Shown here piece after piece: positions 1 through 10,095 of a stretch of 30,993 bases of DNA. A program made the position numbers and the translations under genes. Every line of letters begins with the position of its first letter. Within the stretch, counting starts at the first letter, position 1. Origin of the DNA: Nemertoderma westbladi (lineage: Eukaryota; Xenacoelomorpha; Nemertodermatida; Nemertodermatidae). The notes beneath the pieces are model-generated. The model saw nothing but the letters and a program-made list of their open reading frames with translations, searched no databases and had not been told where the DNA came from. The stretch lies in NCBI GenBank assembly GCA_032718475.1, contig JAUCBJ010006390.1:1-30993 (forward strand), given 5' to 3'.

Positions 1-636
1 AATATTCGAGAACACTCAATTATTTACCATTGAGTAAGTAACATTGACGTTACTTTTTCCCGGCGAAAAAAGGTAATATATTAAAATTTCTTACACGGGA
101 AAAAAGTATAATTTTTTTTCGCTATTGGTATTTTATTTACCCCGGTGCCAGCGAGGTGAATAAAAAGAGTCGAGATCGAGAGAATATAATATAATCTCTA
201 TACCACGTCCTTAATTGATTCAGTCAGAACTTGATTCATACATAAACAAAATGTTCTAGAATATGGTGTAATTAATTGATATAATAAATTAGCCTCGCGC
301 TAATCTAATGTAAAACCAAGAAACCATCGAACGGCGATGTCTCCGCGATTTCCCAACGAAATTTAATAAAAATGTTTTTTATATATAAAAAAAAAAAAAA
401 TGAAAAAAAAAATTCTTCAATAAAAAATTTCAATAAAATTTCGACCGAAAAGTGAAAACCTGGTATTCTTAACTCTCATGGACTGACCTCATTATCACTA
501 TTTTATCATTGTAATTATCAACACTATATAAATGTCGTAGAATTTGAGATTGAAAAACACTAGAAACGTTTTTATAAGCAGGAAAAATAACTATAATTTA
601 CAAAAATTGCAATAATTATTAATTGACAATATATAT
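1..636. other. AT-rich flank downstream of SRCAP
   Basis: No coding sequence is visible. The G+C-rich composition of the neighbouring SRCAP exon stops abruptly at its terminal TAA near 637, and the minus strand then runs into AATAAA-like sequence overlapping the stop, so the proximal part is probably 3' UTR. The stretch holds an A-rich tract near 388-420 and one copy of a dispersed repeat (235-362). Confidence 0.5.
235..362. repeat. Dispersed repeat, copy 1
   Basis: About 120 bp resemble 4870-4993 in the same orientation. Shared words include ATACATAAACAAA, an AGAATAT-GTGTA block, TATAATAAAT and, at the far end, TCAACGAAAT or CCAACGAAAT. The copies are diverged and no terminal repeats are clear. 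One copy lies beyond the 3' end of SRCAP and one inside its intron. Confidence 0.5.
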
Positions 637-2008
637 TTATTTAAATGTGACAGTAAACTCGTTATTAGCGTACTTGGAGGGAAGTTTACGGGGTCTACGC
701 TGTCTCGAGCTATCGAGACTACTGCAACTATCGCTGTGACTACTGCTACCGGACGGGGACCGCTGTGGCTGCGGGCTCACTGTCACTGCGTCCGACACTG
801 TCTGCTGTCGGTCCGATACTGTCTGCTGTCGGTCCGACACTGTCTGCTGTCGGTCCGACGACACAACCGACGGGCCTTTAAGGAGAGACGACAAAACTGT
901 TTTACTTTTCGGTGAGAATTTTAAATTCTGTGAGTATTTAAATAAACGAGGTAGACCTTGTGTTCTAGAAGTCGACTGCTTCTTCGTGGAGTGAGTTGCC
1001 TTGGAAACAGGCGGTTGCGTGGGCGGTTTAACCGTTGCCACGATCCGTGGTGAGGCCCCGGTTGCCCCGGGAGACGGCCGGATTAGGATGATCCGATTGG
1101 TCGTCGGGGGAGACGGTTGTGACGTAATGGATTGGCATGACAACGTAGACCGGGGAATCAAGCCGGTCTCTACGGCGGAGTTGGTGGAGAACCCGGGGCT
1201 GGCTTTCGCAGGAGGATGAGCAAGCTAATCGCACGGAAGAGGAGACCACAGGGGGGTTGACGGCTCCTCCGGGGGAGGCAAGGAGAGACCCCGAGGTCGA
1301 GACAACAACCTCCCCTGTACTGCGGATAACCATCTTCATAGGGGAGATAATATGCGCGGTCACGTGATCCGAAGGCAGGTGACCCGGTGTAGGCGAAGTC
1401 TTTGAGTAGTTGTGGTCCCGGGAAGGGGGAGACACCAAAACGGCGCCATCTAGCGGCGTTGGGAGCAAGGAGGGCGAGGCTACGGGACTGGGAGAGTTGC
1501 TGCACGTGGCCGGGATCGTGCTGAGAGAGCAGTCGCTCGCGCAATCGTCGTGGTCAGTGGCGGAGGCGACGACACAATCGGAGCCGACGGAGGGAGGGAA
1601 CCCGGGGAGTTGGAGGTGCGAGGGGGCTGTAAGGGGGGCGGTGGGGGGTTGGGGAGCTGTAAGGGGGGCGGTGGGGGGTTGGGGAGCTGTAAGGGGGGCG
1701 GTGGGGGGTTGGGGAGCTGTAAGAGGGGCGGTGGGGTGTTGGGGAGCTGTAAGGGGGGTCGAAGGGGCAGTAAGGGGGGCTGCTAGGGGGGTGATAAGGG
1801 GCGAGTTGTACACGGCTTGGTTGGGTAGACCCGACGGGTTTACTACGGGTTGGCTGGAGGTCCAACACCCGTGTGGGTTCCCCCATGAAGGGGCGTTCCA
1901 CACGGGCAGCTGGGCGGGGGGCCACACGGCTGGGTTGGGAGCGGCCGCCGCCCCCCAGAAGGGGGCAGGGGGGGCGCTGTTCGAGGAAGTTGTAGGAAGT
2001 GACGGGGA
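637..2008 (-). CDS. SRCAP: SRCAP C-terminal low-complexity tail (reading frame uncertain)
   Basis: Continuation of the SRCAP second exon beyond the stop met at 1843. One minus-strand frame is open from about 2008 to 1028 and is rich in Pro, Ser and Thr, with a ten-residue repeat of the type TAPLTAPQPP. The first frame is open again from about 1224 to a TAA at 637-639. It carries three heptads DRQQTVS and ends in a basic stretch RQRRPRKLPSKY that resembles an AT-hook, as found in the C-terminal part of SRCAP proteins. The two changes of frame cancel (one base apparently lost, then one gained), and G/C homopolymers lie at both junctions. Assembly indels are therefore a good explanation; small introns are possible. 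High G+C continues exactly to 637, which supports coding to that point. The alternative is that the protein stops at 1843 and the rest is non-coding repeat. Confidence 0.5.
791..853 (-). repeat. 21-bp tandem repeat, 3 units, in the SRCAP tail
   Basis: Three units of 21 bp beginning TCCGACACTGTCTGCTGTCGG-like on the plus strand, with one substitution in the middle unit. The length is a multiple of three, and the minus frame reads three heptads DRQQTVS. Confidence 0.85.
1621..1770 (-). repeat. 30-bp G-rich minisatellite, about 5 units
   Basis: Five consecutive 30-bp units, units 2 and 3 identical (1651-1710). The plus strand is very G-rich (GGGGAGCTGTAAGG followed by G tracts), so G-quadruplex formation is plausible. 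Because the unit is a multiple of three, several frames stay open on both strands. The favoured minus frame reads a Pro/Thr/Ala decapeptide repeat. Confidence 0.85.
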
Positions 2009-3439
2009 TTAGAGTCGGCTGGGAGAGAACCACCGACTCTAAGGATTTCAGCACCGATGACTGGGCCGCCCGGGACCGTGGAAGGCGGTACGATAATCAT
2101 GAACTGTCCGAGTCGGTACATCATCGGTTGGAGACCGAACGGGGCGGTACTCGGAGGGGGCGGGACGCTGGCGGGAGGAGCGGTCGCTAGGGTTACCGGG
2201 GGCGGGGGGTGAGCCGTGGAGTGACGTCGCAACGACTCGTTGATTTCGTTTAGTTCCGGTGGGGGGCGCCCCAGCCGCGTGGCGATTAGATCCGCGGGAT
2301 TCCCGCCGCTAGAGGGCGCTGGGAGGAGTTTCCGGGGGCGACCACGCTTCCGTTTATCGACCGCAATGACGTCACTGACCCGGGGTCCCAGATTGACCGC
2401 GGACGGCCGGATCTCGCAGCCCTCCGGGGAGATGAGCTTCCCGAACCCCTCTGACTCTTCCACCCGTTCCTCCGGCGGCTGTTCCTCCGGTTTCCGATGC
2501 CTCCCTATCGCCCGGGACGGTCGCATCTTCCGGACCGGTTTCGGCGCCTCCGTTTCCTCCTCCGCGCTCCTCTCGGACGCCTCCGACTCCTCCGTTATCA
2601 ACACCGGAATCCGGTTCCGCATCGATCCCCGACCCATCGAGTAATCCGTCTCGCTGTCGTCCTCACTGCTCTCCTCCCGCCGATTCCTCCTCCCCTCCTC
2701 CCACTCCCGTCGCAGACTCCCCATCTGCTCCTCCGCCGCTCTCAGCTGACTCAACGTCTCCCCTTCCAAGTCCTTCTCCAAGACGCGCAACGCGTACAAC
2801 TCGATCGCCGATAAGTGGCTCTCTAGAACAGAGAACTCCGCCTCCAAACCAACCTTCGGCTTAACAGCCTCCTCCTCAACCTCCTTTGAAGGAACATCCT
2901 CTGCGAACTCAACGTCCTCAGCAACAGCCTCCGCTTTAGCAGCAGCCGCAGCTTTAACGTCATTCTCATCTTCCATCTCCGCTAATGCTTCTTCGATATC
3001 TTTATGAACGTCATTCACTTTATCATCGACTTTAACAGCGGAATCTTCGTCTCCCAATATATTAAACAAGTCCTGTAGATTGGCCTCTTTAAAGAATGTT
3101 GTTGTGAAGCTTCCCTCTTCTATAGCCATGTCTCCGAGCATCCTCTTCTGGTTGGCTTTCCGCAGGATGTTCTCCTCTATGGTTCGCTCGCTGACCAGTC
3201 TGTAGATGTGTACGTCCCGGGTCTGGCCTATCCGATGGGCACGGTCCTGGGCTTGGGCGTCCATCGTTGGGTTCCAGTCGCTGTCGTAGAAGACCACGGT
3301 GTCCGCCCCCGTGAGGTTGACCCCGAGACCGCCTGACCGGGTAGACAGGATGAAACAGAGGATCCTCGGGTCCGAGTTGAACCGCTCCATCAGCCATTGG
3401 CGTTGGTCCACCTTGGTAGATCCGTCTAGTCGGAGGTAC
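1843..3439 (-). CDS. SRCAP: SRCAP-type chromatin-remodelling ATPase, second coding exon
   Basis: Encodes the second RecA-like lobe of the Swr1/SRCAP ATPase. Reading starts after an AG at 3441-3440, where the split Arg codon joins exon 1 and gives YLRLDGST. Motif V/VI sequence follows (STRSGGLGVNLTGAD, DSDWNP, QAQDRAHRIGQT), then ANQKRMLGDMAIEEG, close to vertebrate SRCAP. Next come an acidic region, a coiled segment with IELYALRVLE that matches the post-helicase part of SRCAP, and an AT-hook KRKRGRPRKL encoded near 2337-2361. The AT-hook favours SRCAP over EP400. The frame then becomes Pro-rich and meets TAG at 1843-1845. The protein probably continues in another frame (637-2008). Product: nuclear ATPase that deposits H2A.Z. 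The family call is very secure; the C-terminal end is not. Confidence 0.93.
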
Positions 3440-3441
3440 CT

Positions 3442-3464
3442 GGGGGGGGGGGGGGGGGGGGGGG
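3442..3464 (-). repeat. Homopolymer of 23 G (C on the coding strand) forming the splice-site pyrimidine tract
   Basis: An uninterrupted run of 23 G on the plus strand, directly next to the AG acceptor of the SRCAP intron. On the transcript it is a pure C tract in the position of the polypyrimidine tract. Confidence 0.9.
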
Positions 3465-3559
3465 TAGACAGTATAGACAAAGAAGAGGGGAGAAATAATA
3501 AACAGAAAAGGAAATAAACTTATTTATTTAACCACTATCAATGTGGATAAGGGATATTA

Positions 3560-3935
3560 TAAGATCGTAAACGCCGACGCGCCCCCTCATATGCTCACCG
3601 GTCCTTGGACTCTGTCCTCGAGCAGAGAGTCCGAGCCAAGAAGGTGCACTATAGCGCGGTGTGCGAGGATAGAAGCAGAAGGTTCTCCTTCACCCCCCCT
3701 TGTCGGAACCACCGATGGGGTGTGGTGCAAGGAGACCGATACCTTCATCAGCCACCTCGCTGAGACCATTGTGGCTCGGCGGCAGGGGATGCGGGATCGT
3801 GGCCTAGCCTGCGTTCTCGGGGGAGTTCGGAGGCGGCTTCAGTTTGCGCTTCTCCGCTCCAACTCCCTCTGTTTGCGTGGTGGCCGGCGTCCCTGGAGGG
3901 CGCTGGGCTTTGGGGGATGGTGCGGGGTCTGCGGG
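3560..3935 (+). pseudogene. Retroelement-derived protein fragment, frameshifted
   Basis: A plus-strand coding remnant inside the SRCAP intron, antisense to it. One frame reads AKKVHYSAVCEDRSRRFSF. After a C run near 3697 the adjacent frame continues with ETDTFISHLAETIV and then VRRRLQFALLRSNSLCLRG. The arrangement (a K-x-x-Y-x-x-x-C motif, then an R-L-x-x-A-L-L-R motif) resembles sequence I associate with the C-terminal end of reverse-transcriptase proteins in many invertebrate genomes, after the RT domain. I cannot name the clade. It is G+C-rich against AT-rich surroundings, which marks it as inserted. No termini or target duplication were found. Confidence 0.4.
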
Positions 3936-4359
3936 GGAATGACCTCGCAGACCATTATTAATTCACGGTGCACCATTTCTAATTGTATGTTAAATTTTAT
4001 TGTCTTAATTGTTTTGTTCTGATTGGTGGTGGGATGCTGGTGCAGTTTTATATTTAATTTTGGTTTTATGGATTTGGATATTATATTATGTTTGGTTTTA
4101 TAATAGACCTCCCCTCCGCCCGATATTATTACAATATTACTATATATTACTATATTACAATTAATTAGTATTAATACTATTAGTACCAATGTTGTTGCTT
4201 TTGTCTTTGTGTGATAAAGAGATCTACAAATGTAATATAAGTATTACGTATTTACCTTGGGGTTAACGGATAACTTTATTAAAACTTGTTTCATATTTTT
4301 ACCTATGTCAAAATGCGCGAGATGAATAGATAATAGATATACCGTGCAGTACCGTTATA

Positions 4360-4462
4360 ATAAACAATAAATAAATAAATAATTATTTATATTTATTTAT
4401 TATTTATTATTAATAATTAATTAATTATAATTAATTTATTATTATGTATAATAATAATTAAT
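4360..4462. repeat. AT-only simple repeat
   Basis: Degenerate AAAT/ATTT and AATT units, almost free of G and C, in the SRCAP intron. Confidence 0.8.
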
Positions 4463-4587
4463 TCGATACATCGAACCCATTCGGGGTAAAATGGCAATCA
4501 GAAAAAAAATACAACTGATGCAACTAAATTACTTAATACAATATAATATATTCTGTAATTCCGTAATATATTCTGATGACTCGGATC

Positions 4588-4588
<1 letters not shown>

Positions 4589-4619
<31 letters not shown>
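4589..4619 (+). repeat. Homopolymer of 31 C
   Basis: Uninterrupted run of 31 C in the SRCAP intron, the longest of six such G/C runs in the window. Confidence 0.9.
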
Positions 4620-4869
4620 ATTTGGCTCTATCACACTACAGGCGCCACTTTTTATATGGAAAACATACCAGTACAGCATCATTTAGAGCCTCATGACTCG
4701 GGGTTAGGGTTAAATTACTGCTTTAATTTGGTTTGGGCCGCCACTCTTGTAACCTGCGAGGTCCACGAGAACTGTGAAAAACTGGCGCCCCTAGTGCGAT
4801 ATCCCATGTTATATATTGAATGAGTTGGTCGCAACATCAGTATTCCTATCCTATCTATTACGTAGCTAA

Positions 4870-4993
4870 TCATACATAAACAAATTGTTCCAGAATATTG
4901 TGTATTTATTAAATATAATAAATGGCCTTCAGCGAACAATAATTCTTGCAATCTTTGAACGCCTATATCTCAGCTGTTTCTCAACGAAATTCA
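4870..4993. repeat. Dispersed repeat, copy 2
   Basis: Diverged copy of 235-362 in the same orientation, inside the SRCAP intron. It shares the ATACATAAACAAA start and the TCAACGAAAT end. Confidence 0.5.
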
Positions 4994-5796
4994 GATATTG
5001 TTACATATTTGGAATCCTTGCAACGCAAGCTATTTAATGATATGAAAAAAGTACGACTAATGTGAAGAATGTCCACGATACAGATGGTGCGATTTCGCAA
5101 AAGACACTTTTTTAAAACTCTTATAAAAAAATACAATCAAAATCTCAAATTCCGTCTTCATGGTAACAACCACGGTGATTATAAATACTTAATAATAATA
5201 TATTACCATTACAGAAATATATCATATTTAAAATATATTTTTTTTTACTTTCACTGAAAATTTTATAAATTTACTGGAAGATCATTATAAAGACAGTAGG
5301 CCTAGCCTTTGCAATATTTGTTCTGTATTTATACAAAAATACAACGCACTGAAAACGAGGGAGATTTTTTAGTTTAAAAGTGTTTAATTTTGAAAACAGA
5401 GATTCACCCTCAGCATTACAGATAAACACCATGACAACGATGACATGTAATAATAATGTTCACTAAATATTAATGCAAAACTTTAATATAAACAATTGCA
5501 GTTTGGTTTACATTTAATGAAAATAAATAATTTTGCGTTTAACAGTTTCCTATAGAAAATACAAATATCCGAAGTTAGCGGTACTCGATGCGAGAATATT
5601 TCGTAAAGCTGAAAAATTATTGTAGGTAAGTGAAAGAGCGTAGCGATGGTTAACCATTTGTATATTGTACCTTTACCTTATAAGTTAATCTCATTCATAT
5701 ATATTCATATTAAAAATCGTTTACAATGACGTCGTGGGGTGAGGTAGGTAGTACTGTGTACAGGTACTGGTACATTACCTTAAATGTTCAACTTAC

Positions 5797-8700
5797 CGAT
5801 GGCCGTGGTAGTTAAGAAACGCTTCGAGAATATCCAACATCCGCGTCATCTGAGTGAATATGAGGACCCGGTGGCCCTGAGCCTTGAGGTCCTTAAGGAG
5901 GACGTCGAGGGTCTGCAGCTTACCGCAATCGTACTGAATGAGTCGCGTCTCAGGGAACTGGGCGACCGCGCGGCTGGCGACAGACTCCATAGCCGCCGTC
6001 AGCCGCCGCAACACGGGGGACAACGCCGCCTCGGTAGCGACGGAACGGTTAACCAACCAGGGACGAGGGCGCGAAACGTGGAAGGCGACGGGGGGCGACC
6101 AGACCGCCGGCGAGGTGATAACGAAACGGGAGAGAAGCGGCTCCAAGATGTCTAACCGCTGGGTCGCCGTGGTTACTAAATCTAAACAAAGGGATGGGAG
6201 GGAGCCAATACGGAGCAGGAGGGAGACGGTATCCTCTGCGTAGAGGAAATAATCGCGGAATCTAAGTAGATTCAGTTGGTTTATAAGCCAACGTTTAGAG
6301 TAAACAGCCAATCTACGTTTATCCGCGAGCTGAAGGCTCGCAGCTAACAACGATATATCGTCGCCGCTGTAGTTTAAATCCTCAACGAAACAGGCGAATG
6401 ATGTAGGGACTGCGGGGGAAGCGTAACGAGGCGAACCGAGTCGGTAGAGACGAGTTGTAAGAGCGCAACGAGGGGATACGACCTCCTGGGCGGCGAGAGA
6501 GGCCGTCTGGTAGACGAGGCCCGGGAAATACAGCGGGGAGACAATGGGACGCGGATCGAACATATCCGGGTGGTTGCAGACCTTCCGCAACTGCATAATA
6601 ATGTTAATCACCGAGAGGAAGTGCCCCGAGGCGAGCGTCTCCTTGGTGCGGGTCTGTCCCATGTACTCGTCGTAGAGTTGTCGCTGCCGTTTACTCAACC
6701 GGCAGCGGATCACGTGTTCGAACTTCTTGGGCATCTGCGGCTCGACCTGAACCTTTAAACGCCGCAACAGGAAGGGCCGCAGCACCTTGTGCAGCCTCGC
6801 TACGATGTCCTTATCGTACTCCTGCGCTCCTTCTACCATCTCTGTCATCGGGTTAGCGAACCATTCTTTAAACTCGCCGTGGCTCGCGAACACCGTCGGC
6901 ATCAGGAAGTGCATTAAACTCCACAACTCCATCAACGAGTTCTGCAACGGCGTCCCGGTTAGCAGCAACCGTCGCTGCGCGTTGAAGTTGAGCAGAAGTT
7001 GCCACCGCTGCGACTTAAAGTTCTTAATGTTCTGGGCTTCGTCTAGAACGAGGTACTTCCAGCGGCGTCTTCGGAAGCAGGCGTGGTCCTGTACGACGAG
7101 GTTGTACGATGTGACGCACACGTGGAAGGAGTTGGGTCGCATCCAACCGCGGCGTTTATTCGCTCGCTCCTTGGCGCTTCCGTAGTAGGTGAGGATCTTG
7201 AAGGCGGGACACCATTTCTTCAACTCGTGCTCCCAGTTGAGTATCACGCTTGTCGGTACCACGACGAGGTGGGGTCCCCAGCTCCCAGTCTCACAGGCGA
7301 GATGGGCCAGCAGGGAGATGGTCTGCATGGTCTTACCGAGGCCCATCTCGTCGGCGAGGATCCCGTTGAGGTTGTTGTTGTGCATGGTGACCAGCCAGTC
7401 GAGGCCGATGTGCTGGTACTCCCTGAGGGTGTGTTTGAGTAGGAAGGGGATGGGAGTGGATACCTGTGTGGTCGTTAGAGTAAAGCCTTTGGGTTGGAAG
7501 GACTCAGCGGTCTCCGCTATATTACTTATAGAATTATCTCGAGGTTCACGACTTCCTTCCACTTTTTTGTTATTTGCGGCGCTTTCTACTGAGGTAGATG
7601 AATGTGGGCTGTTGGAGTTTCGTGTTTCAGTTACAGAAATTGGTCTTATGGCGTTTTGGATTTCAGATTCAGTTCTAGAAACTGAACTGTCGGCGTTTTG
7701 GATTTCAGTTTCAGTTTTAGAAACTAAACTGTCGGCATTTTGGATTTCAGTTTCAGTTCTAGAAAGTGAACTGTCGGTGTTTTGGATTTCAGTTTCAGTT
7801 TTAGAAACTAAATTGTCGGCATTTTGGATTTCAGATTCAGTTCTAGAAACTGAACTGTCGGCGTTTTGGATTTCGGTTTCAGTTCTAGAAAATGAACTGT
7901 GAGTGTTTTGTATTTCGGTTTCATTTCTAGAAACTGAACTGTCGGTGTTTTGGATTTCAGTTTCAGTTCTAGAAACTGGACTGTCGGCGTTTTGGATTTC
8001 GGTTTCAGTTCTAGAAAATGAACTGTCGGCGTTTTGGATTTCAGTTTCAGTTCTAGAAACTGGACTGTCGGCGTTTTGTATTTCGGTTTCTGTTCTAGAA
8101 ACTGGACTGTCGGCGTTTTGGATTTCTGTTTCAGTAACAGAAATTGGTCTGTCGGTGTTTTGGATTTCGGTTATTGAGTCGGTGTTTTGGATTTCGGTTA
8201 TGGAAACTGGACCGTTGTGGTTTCGGATTTGAGTTTCAGAGTGGGAAATCAGCCCACTGGAGTTTTGGACTTCATTAACGGTAAGCAGGCTGTTACAGTT
8301 TTGGATTTCAGTTTTAGTTCTGGAAACAGGACTACTGGAGTTTTGTATTTCAGTTCTGGAATATACTGAATCTGGGCTGGTGGGGGATTGGATTTTAGTT
8401 CTGGAAACTGGACTGCTGGCTATTTGGATTTCAGTTTCAGAACGGGAAGCCGGACTACTTGTATTTTTAAGTTCCGACTCAGATCTAGAAATAGGACGAC
8501 TGCTAAATCTGGAATTGCAATTCGAACTTTCGATTTCAGAACCAGAATGACAAATTAAATGATCAAAATCGAAAGACTTCAGTTCAGAAACATGAGATGA
8601 AGTGACGTCATCGGGTTCAATCAATGCGAGTTGCGATGTGGGAGGCGAAACAGTTCGATGTTTATGAATCAACTCGTCCAAATCCAAACGACTTTCAGCC

Positions 8701-9686
8701 TCGAGAAGAGCGAGTTCCCGAACTGCGTCCTCCTCTGAAGAACTCAACTCCTCCTCGGAATCACAGGAGCTCGATACGCCACTAGGAGGCGCTAAACCTT
8801 CGATCAACCAACTAGAATACTTCTCGGTCTCCGCGACTACCGACTTCAGATGATCATCCAAGGCGCGCTTCTTCCGATCGTCCACGAGGGCTTCCTGCTT
8901 GTAACGCGCCAACTTCTCGATGTTCGCCCAGAATCCTTTAACTGCCTTGGCCATAGCGTTGGCGATCTTCTTCAACCTACCGGCCTCGTCTTTCTCAACG
9001 CGGTCGCGTTTCGTCCCGAGCTCCTTGTGGTGCTTGACCACGGCGCTGCCGAGTTTCCGCGCCGACGCATGTTTCCATCGCAACTCTTGAGCGAAGTCCG
9101 CTGCCATGGCGACGGCTTCTTCCAGAAGGAAGTCCCAATGGGACTTCCCGACTCTGGGCGGTTCCCGGGGTTTATTGAGTCCGCGGATTGGCCACAGGAA
9201 CTGCGCCTTTAGTTCCCGAACTCGCCGTATAACAGCGGCGTCCTCCTTGGCGCGGTCCACAATAAGTTCCTGACTCGTTGAGTTGTTTGCGACATGATTA
9301 TCCGAAGGGATCGCTGAAACAACCCCATTATCTTTTACAGTCAAACGGACATCATTGCGACTAGAAATATTTTCTGGACATGAGAACTTCTTGACTAGCG
9401 ATTTCAGCGGTTTCAATGTTTCAATTTCCGTTATTTTATGTGAGTTAAGAAAGTGGATTAACTCAGGTGTTGGTGTAGAGGACCATGATTGAAAGTCAAT
9501 AAGGTTCCCGCAGTTCTGGATATAGAAGAGTTCGGTAAGGTGGGAGATGTAACGAGCGTTGAGTTCGAAGAGACGAGTTTCCTTTACGGCTAATCCGTAA
9601 CGACGAGTTTGGAGGCGTCGGCGTTTCCGAGAAACATATTGGCTACAGCCCTCCGAGGAAAGGGCGCGTTTCTGCAAGACCGGCAT
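5797..9686 (-). CDS. SRCAP: SRCAP-type chromatin-remodelling ATPase, first coding exon
   Basis: Encodes residues 1-1297 of the Swr1/SRCAP catalytic subunit, which exchanges H2A for H2A.Z in nucleosomes. ATG at 9686 is the first in-frame start after an in-frame TAA at 9704-9702. Order of parts: basic N-terminus; a conserved TELFYIQNCGNLIDF segment (about 51-65); HSA domain (about 175-250), the platform for actin and actin-related proteins; a Ser/acidic linker; a 14-residue repeat array (about 400-695); first ATPase lobe from LREYQHIGLDW (about 750) with Walker A DEMGLGKT (about 780) and the DEAQ box typical of this subfamily (about 881); LLTGTPLQN; LRPFLLRR; an inter-lobe insertion (about 1045-1240), much shorter than I recall for human SRCAP; and the start of lobe 2. 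The reading is uninterrupted, so the gene looks functional. Having all this in one 3.9-kb exon implies few introns. EP400 is the main alternative, disfavoured by the AT-hooks. Confidence 0.95.
7600..8490 (-). repeat. In-frame 42-bp minisatellite encoding a 14-residue repeat in SRCAP
   Basis: About 22 units; the central 12 or so (about 7640-8150) are near-perfect 42-mers reading TETEIQNADSPVSR with small variations (SS, LV, SF, NT for AD). The upstream units (towards 8490) are diverged and of uneven length. Unit length is a multiple of three, so the SRCAP frame is kept and the opposite strand is also open. The array sits between the HSA domain and the ATPase. The repeat is acidic and Ser/Thr-rich and probably disordered. 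Confidence 0.9.
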
Positions 9687-9809
9687 ATTTATAAGTAAAT
9701 ATTAATAAATATTGTTCATTTCTCGAAGTTCCCTGAAGAATAACCAAAATACATACCACAAGAACTTATTATTGGCGTATAGATAGACTGATAGACGGCT
9801 CTCTGGCTC

Positions 9810-10038
9810 TATCCTGTTTGGGGGCCTCCAGTCTATTCAGAGTTCCGGTAGGTCTAGTCTATACATCTGACAGTCTGACTGTTGATTCTGAATTAAATTT
9901 GGTTTTAAATTTTGCTTTATATTTTACAACATTCTGACATTCCTCACGTTTATTGTTTTGGTTCCTTTCAATTCAACTCGCCTCTGTAACCTGCTCCTTT
10001 ACTAACCTGCCTGGTTTTGGAGGCCCCCAAACAGGATA
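9810..10038. mobile_element. Short non-autonomous DNA transposon (MITE) with TA flanks
   Basis: Perfect 21-bp inverted termini at 9810-9830 and 10018-10038. Excluding the outer TA on each side leaves 19-bp repeats starting TCCTGTTTGGGGGCCTCCA, so the pattern fits a TA target duplication as made by Tc1/mariner-type transposases. The interior is AT-rich and non-coding. The right-hand neighbour in transcription is SRCAP, whose ATG lies only 124 bp away, so the element is in its 5' flank or 5' UTR. Superfamily is inferred from the TA alone. Confidence 0.75.
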
Positions 10039-10095
10039 ATCGCTGATAGACACAACCGGTAGACAATAGGTATTCGTATTATACGGTATGTTATA

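Larger units (their letters stand above)
3440..5796 (-). other. SRCAP: SRCAP intron (2357 bp), GT-AG
   Basis: On the minus strand the donor is GTAAGT (5796-5791) after an exon ending ...CAT CG, and the acceptor is AG at 3441-3440 followed by G TAC CTC. Joining them completes an Arg codon and gives a sequence in register with the conserved SRCAP NYHGH-YLRLDGS region, so both sites are fixed by protein conservation. The pyrimidine tract before the acceptor is a run of 23 C. Inside lie a retroelement fragment, a 31-base C run, an AT simple repeat and a dispersed repeat. The remainder (about 5000-5780) is AT-rich with nothing recognisable. Confidence 0.93.

Noticed and set aside
1410-2054. Several overlapping open frames on both strands around 1.4-2.05 kb
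   Set aside because: The 30-bp minisatellite and G/C-rich, stop-poor composition leave many frames open. Only minus-strand frames continuous with SRCAP were kept.
7189-8232. Long plus-strand open frames rich in ISVSVLET-like repeats
   Set aside because: They are the antisense of the SRCAP 42-bp repeat array. A unit that is a multiple of three keeps both strands open. The minus frame joins conserved HSA and ATPase domains.
7600-8490. CRISPR-like repeat array
   Set aside because: Adjacent near-identical 42-bp units without unique spacers, translating in frame inside a eukaryotic gene.
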